Assembly (NCBI RefSeq): GCF_001659605.2
Contig: NC_035170.2
Location: forward strand, 22,397,190-22,461,189
DNA length: 64,000 nt
DNA from: Manihot esculenta
Taxonomy: Eukaryota > Streptophyta > Magnoliopsida > Malpighiales > Euphorbiaceae
Direction of reading: 5' to 3'
Shown: in pieces, positions 1 through 11,301 of the stretch
Numbering within the stretch: the first letter of the stretch is position 1
Layout: every line of letters starts with the position of its first letter
Program-made: the position numbers and the translations under genes
The notes under the pieces: model-generated
Seen by the model: only the letters and a program-made list of their open reading frames with translations
Told to the model about the DNA's origin: nothing
Databases searched by the model: none

Positions 1-463
1 TGCCTTTGTCTGGATTATGTCTTTTAGAAGGATTAATGAATGTAGACACCTTTTGGAAGGATTAATTAATTTGAACAATAGAGAGATTATGCCCTTCTAT
101 ATTTGTTGTAGAGTTATTGGCCAACTTAAAAATTATCATTCTTCCACCAAATCTCTATGCCTTTGTCTGGATTAATCTATTTGTAAGAAAATAATTCTTA
201 TATGTTTTGAATTCTTCAATTAAAAAATAAAAATTTTCTTATTTAAAATTAATAAATAAGAAATCAATTGAATTTTTATAAAATTTTTTATTTTAAATAA
301 AGGGTATAATTATTAAGTAGTTAACACTTAAGTATCTAACTCCTAAATTTTTAAGAATTTAGAAAATAAGGTGAGTAATTTCTTTTCCTTCCTAAATTAA
401 TAAACTATATAGTGCTTTAACTTGTATTTTTATTAATATTAAATTGTTAGTTTTCAAAAAATT
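1..463. other. AT-rich flank, no gene seen
   Basis: No credible coding region. A short phrase (ATGCCTTTGTCTGGATTA) occurs at the left edge and again near 159-176, so this may be part of a repeat that starts outside the window. The last five bases before the LTR at 464 (AAATT) do not match the five after 10134. Confidence 0.5.
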
Positions 464-2634
464 TGTAATACCCGGCTAGACCCCGGCATCGGAATTCCTA
501 CTTTCCGGCGGGATTTCCATTGGAATTCGGAATGTCACGAATGTCGGAGCCTTCCTGACGGGTAAAACAAAGGTTTTTCAAAATGTTTTAACATGTTTTT
601 ATGGTTTTTGATCAAGAAAAATGAGTTTTGAAAGGAAAAGGCCAAGGAGGGAAAAGAGAAGGTTCGGCTGCCGAAAGTGGCTGTGTTTTGCTGCCCCCGA
701 AAGCCATGTTCGGCCGCCGAATGTGGTAGAGTTGCGGGTGCAAGTTTGGCCGCTGGAAATGGTTAACCTAGCCACCTATAAAAGGCCCCTTGGTCGGCAG
801 AGGAGTAAAGTTTCTTCCTCTTTCCGAACCAAGGTGAGTTCATGCCCTCCTTTGGTTGATTTTATGTTTTCTTCAAAGGTTTAAAGAGTTTTAACTTGGT
901 TTTGAAGGTTTTAAGCAAAAGAGCAAAGTTTAGAGGCTTAGAGAGTTTGGATCGGTTTTCCTTGACATCTCTGAGTTTGGACCATCAATCCTCTCATTCT
1001 TCAAGAGGTAAGCATGGATCCTCACCTCCCTTTATGTTTTAAGTAAGTTTTATGGAGGAAAAAGGGTTAGGCATGCATGAGTTGTATGAGTTGTGCATGA
1101 GAGGGTTTATGCACCTTTTATGCTTATGTGTTGTTATGATGTGTTTTTGGGGTTTTAAGCTTGTTTTTAGCCCCTATGTGCATGGATAAGGGTATATGCA
1201 TGTTTTTGAGAGGTTGGCTGCATGTTTAGAGTGTTGGGAAAGGTTTTAGAGGCTGAGCATGAGAGTTGGACTCGAGTTCTGCCTTCATGGAGAACTCAAG
1301 TTCGGCCACCGAAGGTAGTTTCGGCCGCCGAACCCCTTGAGGAGGCTGTTTTGGCCGCCTAAACTCGCCCCCGAAAGTTTGGACTTTCGGCTCTGGCAGA
1401 GAGTTTCGGCCGCCGAACATGCCGCCGAAGGTTGGGACTTTCGTCTCTGGAGGGTCTTTCGGCCGCCGAACCTTGCCCCCGAAAGTGCATGACTTTCGGC
1501 TCTGGAGGGACTTTCGGCCGCCAAACCTGCCACTGAAAGTGCCCTGTCCAGCCTTCCTTTGCCTGTTTTCCATGCATGTTTATGATGTTTTAGGGGGGTT
1601 TTTGGGGAGATGTTTATGGCTATGTTAGAGTATGTTTGGTACCTCATTTGAGTCCACCTGTGTAGGTGCGGACCCGAGGAACCAATAAGGCCCCCAGAGT
1701 TAGTTGTTTCCGAGGGTGATCAGCAGTTGCTAGAGGTGAGTGGAACTAACTTATGTTTTAAAGTAAATGAAAGTTTTAGCATGAATCATGCATCATAAAT
1801 GCCATGTGTATACTAGGTTGTATCGCATTAGAAATCACGAATATGACGCATTGCATTGTTTCTTGTGAATGGGACGGACACAGAGTATTATCCACTAGCC
1901 CTTAGGATATTGAGTTAATGAAGTCCTGAGGAGGCCCATGAGGACCGGGCACAGAGTATATGTTATGTGTAACAGAAGTCCTGAGGAGCTCCTTTGAGGG
2001 CCGGACACAGAGCCAAGGGAATTTTGGATCAGTCCGTCCGTGATGTGATTTACTTGTGATGTGATGCATCCCATAATAGCATATGTATTTAAATGTTTTT
2101 ATGTTTCTGCTCACTGGGCTCTAGTAGCTCACCCCTCTCCCTCACCCCCATGTTTCAAGGCCTCAGAAAGAAGTCAGAGGAATAGCAAGGGGTAAAGTCT
2201 AAGAGTATGAATAGTAGTGGACATGATGATGTAAAGAAATGATGTAAAGAAGTTATGTTATGTAAAGAGATAATGTAATGTCATGTAATGTAAAGTTTAC
2301 AGAGTTATAGTGTTGTGCTTGGCCCTAGTGTATGTTTCATCCCTTTGTACATGATTTTTATGAATGTAATGAAATGTTTTATGATGTTTAATGATGACAT
2401 CAAGCTTGATGACCCATCTAGAGCATTTGATGAGGGCGCTAGTATGTGGTTCTATGTTTATGAGCATAGGTCAAGCTGAGATAATGAAAAAGTCCAAAAT
2501 TTTTATGGAAATGTTTGATCATGTATGGGATTATCAGGTACACAGAATGCATAGGAGGCTTGCTACGGGTTCCGGCGACCTTATGTCGATCTGAATCCTA
2601 GCGCCGGTAGCGGTCCGGTTTCCGGGTTGTTACA
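464..2634 (+). repeat. Gypsy-1 5' LTR
   Basis: Begins TGTAATACCCGG and ends GGGTTGTTACA, directly before the PBS. It has a TATA box at 777 and two clusters of the palindrome TTCGGCNGCCGAA (about 660-725 and 1300-1530). A two-copy minisatellite of about 40 bp with period 56 (GAAGTCCTGAGGAG...) lies at about 1919-2014. That minisatellite is absent from the 3' LTR, which has another at the same place, so the two LTRs are not sisters from one insertion. Confidence 0.9.
777..785 (+). promoter_or_regulatory. TATA box of Gypsy-1 5' LTR
   Basis: TATAAAAGG, about 310 bp into the LTR. The same motif stands at the matching place in all related LTRs of the window, so it is the likely core promoter of the element. 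Confidence 0.6.
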
Positions 2635-2637
2635 GAT

Positions 2638-2649
2638 TGGTATCAGAGC
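2638..2649 (+). promoter_or_regulatory. Primer-binding site (initiator Met tRNA) of Gypsy-1
   Basis: TGGTATCAGAGC, three bases after the 5' LTR. It is the usual plant PBS complementary to the 3' end of initiator methionine tRNA. Confidence 0.85.
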
Positions 2650-2947
2650 TCTTGGTTCATATGATCGGACCTATAGAGCAGAGCCCTAGGTTCCTATGAA
2701 TGGACCTATAGAGTGTTTGGGCTCACAGAGATAGAGGTTATAGTAGGACAAGCACAATAGGAAAGATCATGTCCATTAGGATAGGATGTTGAGTCCTGTC
2801 TTGCTAATGCTGTGTAATGCCATGATTTTATGCATGTGCATTTGCGCATTTAATGATATGTTATGTATGTGATGAGGGTTCGTGTGTTTCCACATGGACC
2901 GTATGATGCTAATGTTATGTATACATGTTATGTTTTCAGAAGTAAGG

Positions 2948-4465
2948 ATGAGAGGAACTCATCGATCTGCTAGATTGACTAGAGCTCCGCCAGAAAATGA
3001 AGGCATGGATACCTGTCCCCCTGCTTTGCCAAGGGCAATGTCTCAGAGGATAGGGAGAGAAAGAGCATCAAGGGACCTTAGAAGGTCTTTTGATGAAAGC
3101 AGGGAAACAGAGCAAGGTAAAAGGTCTGATGTGAGGGAAGAGATGGATGTTGACCAGAGAAGAGATGGAGGGTTAGGTGTTGGCATGTCTGAGGAGGGTA
3201 TGGGATCATCACAGGGAGGCGCTCAGGCCTCGGGGTTTGGTTATCCACCCCAATATCCGCCCTTTCCTCAGGGCGCAGGATATTTGATGGGGGGTACATC
3301 GGAGTATCCGAGTTTTCACCCATATCCCACCTTTATGCCTTATCCACCGTTTTACCCACCATATCCACCGTACCCCATGTATCCACCCTCACCCTTCTAC
3401 CCAACTCCAGCAGACCCTTCTCCAGAAAGTTTTGCACCTCCCCCGCCTCCATCAGAACCAATAGCCCCTGTTATCCTCACACAGCAACCTGGCCCATCTG
3501 AGAGGAGGAAAGTAAAGATGAACGATTACTTGAAGTTGGATGCTCCTAAGTACAACACAGGAGATGATCCGTTTGAGTATCTGAAAACGGTTAAGATGAT
3601 AGCAGATGAGCTAGAAGCGAGTGATAGCAGAGCCATTCAGATGGCGGGTTTCACTCTGAAATGCAAGAAGGCAAAAGAGTGGTTTAATAGCTATGTGGAA
3701 CCCAGAATGGATAACATGTCTTGGGGAGAGTTTGCAAATGAGTTTGCTGGATGGGCTTTCCCAGATAGTTCCAGCTGAGGCAGACCGAGGATATGAGTGT
3801 TGATGAATACACTGACCGGTTCTTGGAGTTGCTGCAGTATGTGGGTCAGGCCTATGATACTGATCAGAAGAAGGCGAGGAGGTATACGATGAGGTTACAT
3901 CCTAGGTATTCCTCCTTGATCCTAGCAGCGGAAAGGGAGATTTTCCACACAGTGGTGGACATTGCACGAAAGATGGAGGCTAGTGCGATCATACAGGGAA
4001 CTGTCAAACAACAAGTGGCACAGTCTTTAGGTTCTAAGACCCCAGGTAGGGGCAAATCAGATCCCTCTTCCCAGAGTGCAACAGCTTCTAGCGGTAAGAA
4101 GTGGAGTGGTAAGCCAAAGAAGAACAAGTTCTGGAATAAGCTCAAGTCAGGTCTGGGTTTAGGAGGTGGCTCGAGCTCAGGCACAGAGGTGCCCCAGTGT
4201 ATGAAGTGCGATAGGTCGCACAGGGGAGTGTCGGTTTGGGACAACAGCATGTTTCAGATGTGGCCAAGAGGGCCACATGGCTCGAGAATGTCCCAGAGCT
4301 GCTTTCACGGCACCGTCCCAGCAGTCAGCTCCAGGCAGTATGGCTCAGCCATCCGCTCTAGCCATGGTTCAAGGCAGTGGTAGAGGGAGAGGGTCAGCCT
4401 CTTCTTCAAGTTCCCGAGGTGAGGGTCCGTCAGCTCCAACTCGGATCTTCACGATGACACAGTAG
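2948..4465 (+). pseudogene. Gypsy-1 gag remnant
   Basis: Capsid protein gene of the retrotransposon. The start at 2948 (MRGTHRSARLTR) matches the start of the two sister elements (MRETRR, MRGTRR). The N-terminal part is rich in Pro/Tyr (PYPPYPP repeats), followed by a Retrotrans_gag core ([17 protein letters not shown]). At about 3775 roughly 30 bp found in the sisters (coding [12 protein letters not shown]) are missing and the frame shifts; reading resumes at 3793. In the zinc knuckle (about 4200-4290) a short loss shifts the frame again, so the second CCHC motif, [14 protein letters not shown] in the sister at 40.5 kb, is scrambled. A CAG to TAG stop ends the block at 4463-4465. Not functional. 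Confidence 0.88.
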
Positions 4466-7400
4466 GAGGCTAACACGTCTAACACCGTGGTGTCAGGTAA
4501 TCTCATCATTGGTTGTTCTGATGTGTATGCTTTGTTAGACCCCGGTGCTTCTCATTCTTTTGTTGCTCCGAGAGCCATAGAGAGAGTGGATTTGATGACT
4601 TCTGGGTTAGAGTGTCCCCTCTGGGTCAGTGGACCCAAGTGTGATCCATCAGTGGCAGAGTCAGTCTGTCGGTTTAGTCCAGTGTTTATAGATGGTAGAT
4701 ACCTTCCAGCCGACCTTGTGGTTCTAGATTTGATGGATTTTGATGTCATTCTAGGGATGGATTGGCTATTTGCTCATGGTGCTACCTTGGACTGTAGAGA
4801 CAAGGTAGTGAGGTTCAGAGATCAGGATGGATTCGAGTTTGTCTTCAGAGGAGACAGGAAGGGCACACCGAGAGGTTTGATATCAGCCCTTCAGGCTCGT
4901 AGGTTGCTCAGGAGGGGTTGTCAAGGGTTTTTAGCTCATGTGAGAGAGCTTGATAGGCAGGTTAGGGAACCCACCTCAGTGCCCGTAGTCAGAGAGTTTC
5001 TTGATGTGTTCCCAGACGAGTTTCCAGGACTACCACCTGATAGGGAGATAGAGTTCAAAATAGAGTTGTTGCCTGGTACCAGACTGATCTCTATCCCTCC
5101 CTATAGGATGGCACCAGCAGAGTTAAAGGAGTTAAAGGAACAGTTGCAGGAGTTGGTAGATAAGGGTTTCATCCGACCCAGTACCTCACCATGGAGTGCT
5201 CCAGTGTTGTTTGTAAAGAAGAAGGATGGATTCCTCAGACTTTGTATCGACTACAGGCAGTTGAACAAAGTCACTACCAAGAACAAGTACCCGTTGCCTA
5301 GGATCGATGATCTATTCGACCAGCTAGCCGAAGCGGGTTGTTTCTCCAAGATAGATCTGAGATCTGGGTACCATCAGTTAAGAATCAGAGATGAAGATGT
5401 GCCTAAGACAGCGTTCACGACCAGATATGGGCATTATGAGTTCCTAGTAATGCCGTTCGGGTTAACCAATGCCCCTGCAGCATTTATGGATCTCATGAAC
5501 AGAGTTTTCAGTCAGTACCTGGATCACTTTGTTATTGTCTTCATTGACGATATCTTAGTGTATTCCAGAAATGCAGAGGAGCATGCCCATCATCTGAGGA
5601 CAGTTTTGCAAACCTTGAGGGAACACGGCTTGTATGCCAAGTTCTCCAAATGTGAATTCTGGTTGAGGAGCATTTCATTCTTGGGGCATGCTGTATCGAA
5701 AAATGGAATAGAAGTGGACCCCAAGAAGGTAGAAGCTGTGGCTAACTGGCCTAGACCCACTACAGTGACAGAGATCAAAAGCTTCCTGGGTTTGGCAGGT
5801 TACTACAGGAGGTTCGTTCGGGACTTCTCGAAAATTGCTGCTCCTATGACCAGATTGACCAAGAAAAATCAGAAGTTCGTGTGGTCAGACCAGTGTGAAG
5901 AGAGTTTTAAAGAGCTAAAGAAGAGGTTGACTTCGGCGCCGGTGTTAGCTCTGCCGACCGGTGATGAAGACTTCACAGTGTTCTGTGATGCGTCCCGTGT
6001 GGGACTGGGTTGTGTGCTGATGCAGAACGAAAGGGTAATTGCTTATGCTTCGAGGCAGCTGAAGAAGCATGAGTTGAATTATCCCATGCATGATCTAGAG
6101 ATGGCAGCAGTAATCTTTGCGCTTAAGATGTGGAGGCACTACCTGTATGGGGTGAAATGTGAGATCTTTATAGATCATAAGATGGGTAGAACTGCTCAGT
6201 GACTATGATTGCAAAATTCAGTACCATCCGGGTAAGGCGAATGTTGTGGCAGACGCCCTAAGCTAGAAATCACTTGGCAGTCTATCTCATATATCAGCAG
6301 AGAGGAGACCGGTGGTGAGGGAGTTTTATAAGCTCATTGATGAAGGGTTGCAGCTAGAGTTGTCTGGTACAGATGCTTTGATAGCTCAGATGAGAGTGAC
6401 ACCCGTGTTTCTGGAGCAGGTGGCTCAGAAACAGCATGAGGACCCAGAGTTAGTGAAGATTGCCAGGACTGTTCAGTCAGGCAAGAATGATGAGTTCAGA
6501 TTCGACAGCAAAGGGATCCTCCGCTACGGGAGTAGGTTGTGTGTACCAGATGACGTGGGTATAAAAGGAGACATTATGAGGGAAGCTCATAATACCAGGT
6601 ACAGTGTTCACCCTGGAGCCACCAAGATATATCAGGATCTAAAAAGGGTTTATTGGTGGCCAGCTATGAAGAGAGAAGTGGCACAGTTCGTGTCCGCCTG
6701 CGAAGTATGTTAGAGGGTGAAGCTGGAACATCAGAAGCCGGCGGGAATGCTTAACCCACCACCAATTCCAGAGTAGAAATGGGAGAATATAGCTATGGAC
6801 TTCGTGGTGGGGTTACCAGCAACGTCCAACAAATTGGACTCCATATGGGTGATTATGGACAGATTGACCAAATCTACTCACTTCATCCTTATTAGGAGTC
6901 GCTACTCTGTGGATAAATTGGTGCAGGTGTTTGTTGATGAGGTTGTCAGGTTGTATGGGGCTCCTGTTTCAATAGTGTCGGATAGAGGACCCCAGTTCAC
7001 CTCCAGGTTTTGGCGGAGTCTGTAGAATGCTATGGGTACCAGGTTGGATTTTAGCACTGCTTTCCATCCTCAGACGGACGGACAATCAGAGAGGACCATC
7101 CAGACAATTGAAGATATGCTCAGAATGTGTGTGCTAGATTTTGGCGGTTCTTGGAAGCAACATCTACCTCTGGTAGAGTTTTCCTACAATAACAGCTATC
7201 ATGCTAGCATAGGGATGGCTCCATATGAAGCTTTGTATGGGAGGAAGTGCAGGTCGCCTGTTTGTTGGGAAGAAGTTGGAGAGAGGTCCTTAGCAGGGCT
7301 TGAGTTAGTAGAGATAACCAGCAGGGTGGTGCCCATAATCAGAGAGAGAATCAGAACGGCTGTGAGCAGGCAAAAGAGTTATGCAGATATCCGCATAAGA

Positions 7401-7838
7401 CAAGTAGAGTTTCAGGAGGGGGATTTGGTATTGCTCAAGGTGTCTCCTATGAAAGGGGTGATTCGGTTTGGAAAGAAAGGTAAGTTAGCTCCGCGGTACA
7501 TCGGACCCTTTGAGATCTTGCAAAAGATTGGGAATGTGTCGTACAAGCTGGACTTACCTGCTTCAATGGAGAGAATCCATCTGGTTTTCCATGTTTCTAT
7601 GTTACGAAAGTTCGTGTCAAATCCGAACAAGGTTCTTAGTGGGCCAGATGTTGAGATCTCAGGGGATCTCACTTATGTGGAGCAGCCAGTACGGATTCTT
7701 GATACTCAGGTCAGAAAGTTGAGAAACAAGGAAATACCGATGGTGAAGGTTCTTTGGAATCACCACAACATAGAGGAATGTACGTGGGAGACACGGGAGT
7801 CTATGCTCCAGCAATATCCTCATCTCTTCAAAGGTTAG
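4466..7838 (+). pseudogene. Gypsy-1 pol remnant (PR-RT-RH-INT-chromodomain)
   Basis: Polyprotein remnant. In order: aspartic protease (DPGASHSF near 4540), reverse transcriptase ([15 protein letters not shown] to [10 protein letters not shown], about 5100-5570; FIDD is the YxDD-type catalytic box), RNase H ([13 protein letters not shown], about 5960-6180), integrase zinc finger (HxxxH...CxxC, about 6590-6715), integrase core ([20 protein letters not shown]), a GPF/Y region ([11 protein letters not shown]) and a chromodomain-like end ([16 protein letters not shown]) with stop TAG at 7836. RNase H lost the part coding [15 protein letters not shown] at about 6180. Further stops stand near 6263, 6714, 6775 and 7023; all are C-to-T or G-to-A changes relative to the sister at 45-50 kb. 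No full-length product is possible. Confidence 0.92.
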
Positions 7839-7917
7839 TGCTATGTGTTCTATGTGTATGTTTGTGTTCTATGCTATGTTATGCTTGTTTGGTGAACATT
7901 CGGGGACGAATGTTCTT

Positions 7918-7929
7918 AAGGGGGGAGAA
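7918..7929 (+). promoter_or_regulatory. Polypurine tract of Gypsy-1
   Basis: AAGGGGGGAGAA directly before the 3' LTR, the primer site for plus-strand synthesis. The same tract, reversed, lies beside the LTRs at 36777 and 45027. Confidence 0.85.
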
Positions 7930-10134
7930 TGTAATACCCGGCTAGACTCCGGTATCGGAATTCCTACCGTCCGGTGGAATCTCGGATGTCGGAGATTTCT
8001 AGAAGGGTAAAATCATGTTTTCATAAAATGTTTTAATGTATTTTAAGGTTTTAAGTAAGAAAGAAATTAAGTTTTGAATGAAAATGTCCATGGAGGGAAA
8101 ATCCAGGTTCGGCCGCCGAACCTCATGTTCAGCCGCCGAACTTGCATGAGTTTAGGGGGCGGCTTCGGCTTTCGAAGGTTGCCTGGTCAGCTCCTATAAA
8201 GAACCCCATGGCAAAAAATGGGCGAGTTTTCTTCCCCATTTTCGGCCAGAGGTGAGTCCATGTCCTCCCATGGTTGGTTTTGATGTTTTTCCTCAAATCT
8301 TCCTAGTTCTAACAAGTGTAGCTTGGTTTTGAAGATCTTTGAAGCCAAGAACGGCGTTTTGAAGTTTGGGGACCAAAGAGGCTAGATCTCTCCCACCTCC
8401 GAGTTGAAGTGTCTCTCCTCTCGATCTTCAAGAGGTAAGAGTAGATCTTCAGCTCCTTCCATGTTTTAAACAAGTTTTATGAAGTTTATGGGATAGAAAT
8501 GCATGTTTACGTGGATGTTGAAAATGTGGAGTTTATGCTCAATGTATGCTGTTTTTGTTAGTTTGATGTGTTGTTGTTGGGGTTTAGGATAGTTTGAGAC
8601 CCTTATATGCTTGTTGGTATGTTTATGCATGTTGTAGAATAGCTTATTTCATGTTTGAATGGTTTGGGAGGCAAATTGTGCATGAAGAGGCTGAGTTCTG
8701 CCCTTTGGAAGAACTCAGGTTCGGCAGCCGAAGGCTCTTTCGGCCGCCGAACCTGCCTGTGGAGGCAAGCTTTCGGCTGCCAAACTCTGCCCCCGAAAGT
8801 GGACTTTCGCCTCTGGAGGGGAGTTTCGGCCGCCGAAGGTGCCGCCGAACATGCATGAGTTTCGTCTCTGGAAGGGACTTTCGGCCGCCGAAGGTGCCGC
8901 CGAAAGTGGCTGAGTTTCGGCTCTGGAGGGACTTTCGGCCGCCGAAAGTGCCCTGTTCAGCCTTCCTTTGCATGATTTTCATGATTGTTTTATGATGTTT
9001 TAGGGGGTTTTTGGGGAGTTGTTTAGAGTTATATCTATGTATGTTTGGTCCCTCATCCGAGTCCACCTGTGTAGGTTCGGACCTGAGGAACTGAGAACCC
9101 CAGCAGTGAGATAGCTGCTTCAGAGTCTTTAGAGCATCAGCCAGAGGTGATTAGAATAACTCCTTATGTTTCAAAGTAAATAAATCAGTTTTGAACATGT
9201 TCATACATCACGAATGCCATGAGATACATTAGGATGTTTGCATTAGAATTCATGAAATATGTTGCATTGCATAATATGATGATGATGTGGATGGGTATTG
9301 GATGATCCTTTAGTACTCGTATGATATGGTATGATGATGTTATGGTATGGAAGTCCAGGTCGAGACCCATTCTATGCCCCTGGCACTATGTTAAGAGAAA
9401 GACTAGTTCGAGGCCCATTCTACGCCCCTGGCATTATTGGAATGTTATGTTATGTTATGCTATGTTAAGAGAAAGACCAGGTCGAGACCCATTCTACGCC
9501 CCTGACACTATTGGATATGTAGAGGACTATTGGTGACAAGTCCATCCTTGTTGTGAATTGTTTGTGATATGATGCATTCCACGAAATCATGTATTTTAAA
9601 TATAATGTTTTATTATTCTGCTCACTGGGCTCTAGTAGCTCACCCCTCTCCCTTAACCCCCAGGTTTGCAGGTACAGGGTAGACCAGGAGGTCAACAAGA
9701 GTAAAGTCTGGTTTTGTAATAGTTAGCAGTTTGTGGACATGTGTTGTAATATGTTAGAGTATTGTAATGGAATGTTAAAAGTAGATTGAGGATAGAATTG
9801 TGCTTGGCCCTAGTGTATGTTAATCCCCTTTTTGTACATGATCTTAAATGTTATAATGATGTTTTTATGAATTATGAAACCAGCTTGACATATGTTATGT
9901 GAACCCACTAGAGCATTTGATGAGGGCTCTAGTTGGGGTTTTATGTTTATGTTTATGGTGCATGCACAGGTCAAGCTTGGTTGATGAAAAAGTTTAAAAT
10001 TTTATGTAAACGCTTGATCATGTATGGGATTAAACAGGCATTCAAGATGTATGTTAGGCTTGCTACGAGTCCCGGCGACCTTAAGTCGATCTGGATCCTA
10101 GCGCCGGTAACGGTCCGGTTTTCGGGTCGTTACA
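7930..10134 (+). repeat. Gypsy-1 3' LTR
   Basis: Begins TGTAATACCCGG and ends GGGTCGTTACA. TATA box at 8195-8200 (TATAAA). TTCGGC-type palindromes lie at about 8110-8180 and 8715-8945. A three-copy minisatellite lies at about 9349-9515 (AGACCCATTCTACGCCCCTG core). Its sequence, including this minisatellite, resembles the Gypsy-2 LTRs at 34.5 and 42.1 kb far more than its own partner LTR at 464. Confidence 0.9.
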
Positions 10135-11162
10135 AGGAGGCTACAATCTTGACCAAACCTGTAACTCAAGGCGATGGGGAGATAAGATAGATTTTGCCAC
10201 CTAAGCAAGGATAAGATCAGTTTCAAGTTGAGTCAAATTGAATCAAATTCAATCAGATGAGGATAAAGATCAGATTAGGATAGAGATAAGATAGGAATAA
10301 TAGATTTTATTTTCAATTTTATCTTTTTGTGCCTATATAAAGGCTCTTAGCATTAAACCTAGGAATCAGATATTCTACCTCTCACTCTCATTTTCCTCTC
10401 TTGCTGCCTCCATCTTCTTCTCCACCTTATTTTCTTTTTCTTCTACTTTTGCTTAGTTTTTATAATTTATTATGGCCATGAGTGGTTTTTTCAGTTGAAG
10501 GTTAAATTAAATTGAGATTTGTTCAAGTTGTGAGGTTATGCTTTAATTTTCTTCATCTTATTTCTATTTTCTATTAATTTCTGAATTTGAGAAACACCAC
10601 CTCCATTGTTGTTTTCTTGAGAATTCATGGGACTCATTAAATCTCTTGGGAAGACAACATATTGCTAATTAATCTAATTAAATCCGTAATTATTTAATCG
10701 GGTTAATAACAAGTAGCAATTAATATATTAGTATATATTAAGAAATTAGTAGATTTGATTTAAATAAAACGCGTGTTTTTATTGATCAAGTTTGGGTTCT
10801 TCTCTCTTAATGCAGTTGACTAATTAAATCTACACGCGTGTTGGGATTGTTAGTTAACTAAAAATTAATTTAAGCGCGAAGCGGATTAATTTATTCATAA
10901 AGAAGAATTGGTGGAATTCGCGTGTTTGACCACTATAACCAAACAATAAATAATAATATGAAATATTTTTTTCTAACCAATGACCAACCGTAAAATATCT
11001 CAATTTGATCACCTTCAGCTAAAAATTTTAATCAATTATTTATTTTTTTAATTTCAATATTCAAAAAATTTTTATGGGATCGATACTCACATACCCTGTC
11101 TACAAGTTCTCAATTGAGATAAGGAAAATAAATTTTAAATTGAGGAATTCAGTACCCGTCAA
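10135..11162 (+). repeat. LTR-like relic with TATA box
   Basis: No reading frame. The stretch has the look of a plant LTR: a TATA box (TATATAAAGG, 10334-10343), a pyrimidine-rich leader after it (about 10375-10450), an ATGAGTGG phrase and, near the end, GGGATCGATACTC, a phrase type common near the 3' end of plant LTRs; it finishes ...CAGTACCCGTCA near 11162. It may be a solo or truncated LTR that Gypsy-1 landed in. No matching partner was found in the window, so this is inference. Confidence 0.4.
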
Positions 11163-11255
11163 TTTGATTAAAATTTAGAGCAAGCACTGCTGAGAAATTA
11201 GTAAAGTAACCTATTCACCTGTTTACCCCTCTTGGTCACTTCGTCTTGGACAACA
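11163..11255 (+). repeat. 3' end of a copia LTR, relic
   Basis: About 90 bp align by eye with the end of the copia 5' LTR at about 32655-32738. Shared phrases are TTAGAGCAAG, AAATTAGTAAAGT, the CCCCTCT/CTTGGTCACTT block and the terminal GACAACA. In the copia element the PBS follows at once; here there is no PBS, and the TNL start codon follows 46 bp later. It is therefore a solo or truncated LTR whose 3' end abuts the gene. Confidence 0.65.
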
Positions 11256-11301
11256 GAATCTGTGAAAGCTTCTTTCAAGTTTCTGGCATAGAGTTTGCAC
11301 C

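Larger units (their letters stand above)
464..10134 (+). mobile_element. Gypsy-1: degenerate Ty3/gypsy chromovirus (Tekay/Del-like)
   Basis: A full-length LTR retrotransposon: LTR 464-2634, PBS complementary to initiator Met tRNA, gag, protease, RT, RNase H, integrase with a C-terminal chromodomain-like segment, polypurine tract, LTR 7930-10134. The order PR-RT-RH-INT is Ty3/gypsy. Long LTRs of about 2.2 kb plus a chromodomain suggest the Tekay/Del clade. Coding is destroyed by frameshifts, small deletions and several stop codons, so it cannot move by itself. The LTRs are 2171 and 2205 bp but only loosely alike, and the 5-bp flanks differ (AAATT and AGGAG). It is therefore probably a recombinant of two elements. 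Compared with the two related elements at 34.5-54.1 kb it is clearly the oldest. Confidence 0.93.

Noticed and set aside
1226..1647. Several overlapping open frames rich in FGGR/RPPK/AAE motifs here and in all gypsy LTRs (e.g. 8594-9066, 35607-35987, 43905-44388, 51475-51958)
   Set aside because: They arise from the TTCGGCGGCCGAA palindrome array, which is open in several frames on both strands. Not genes.
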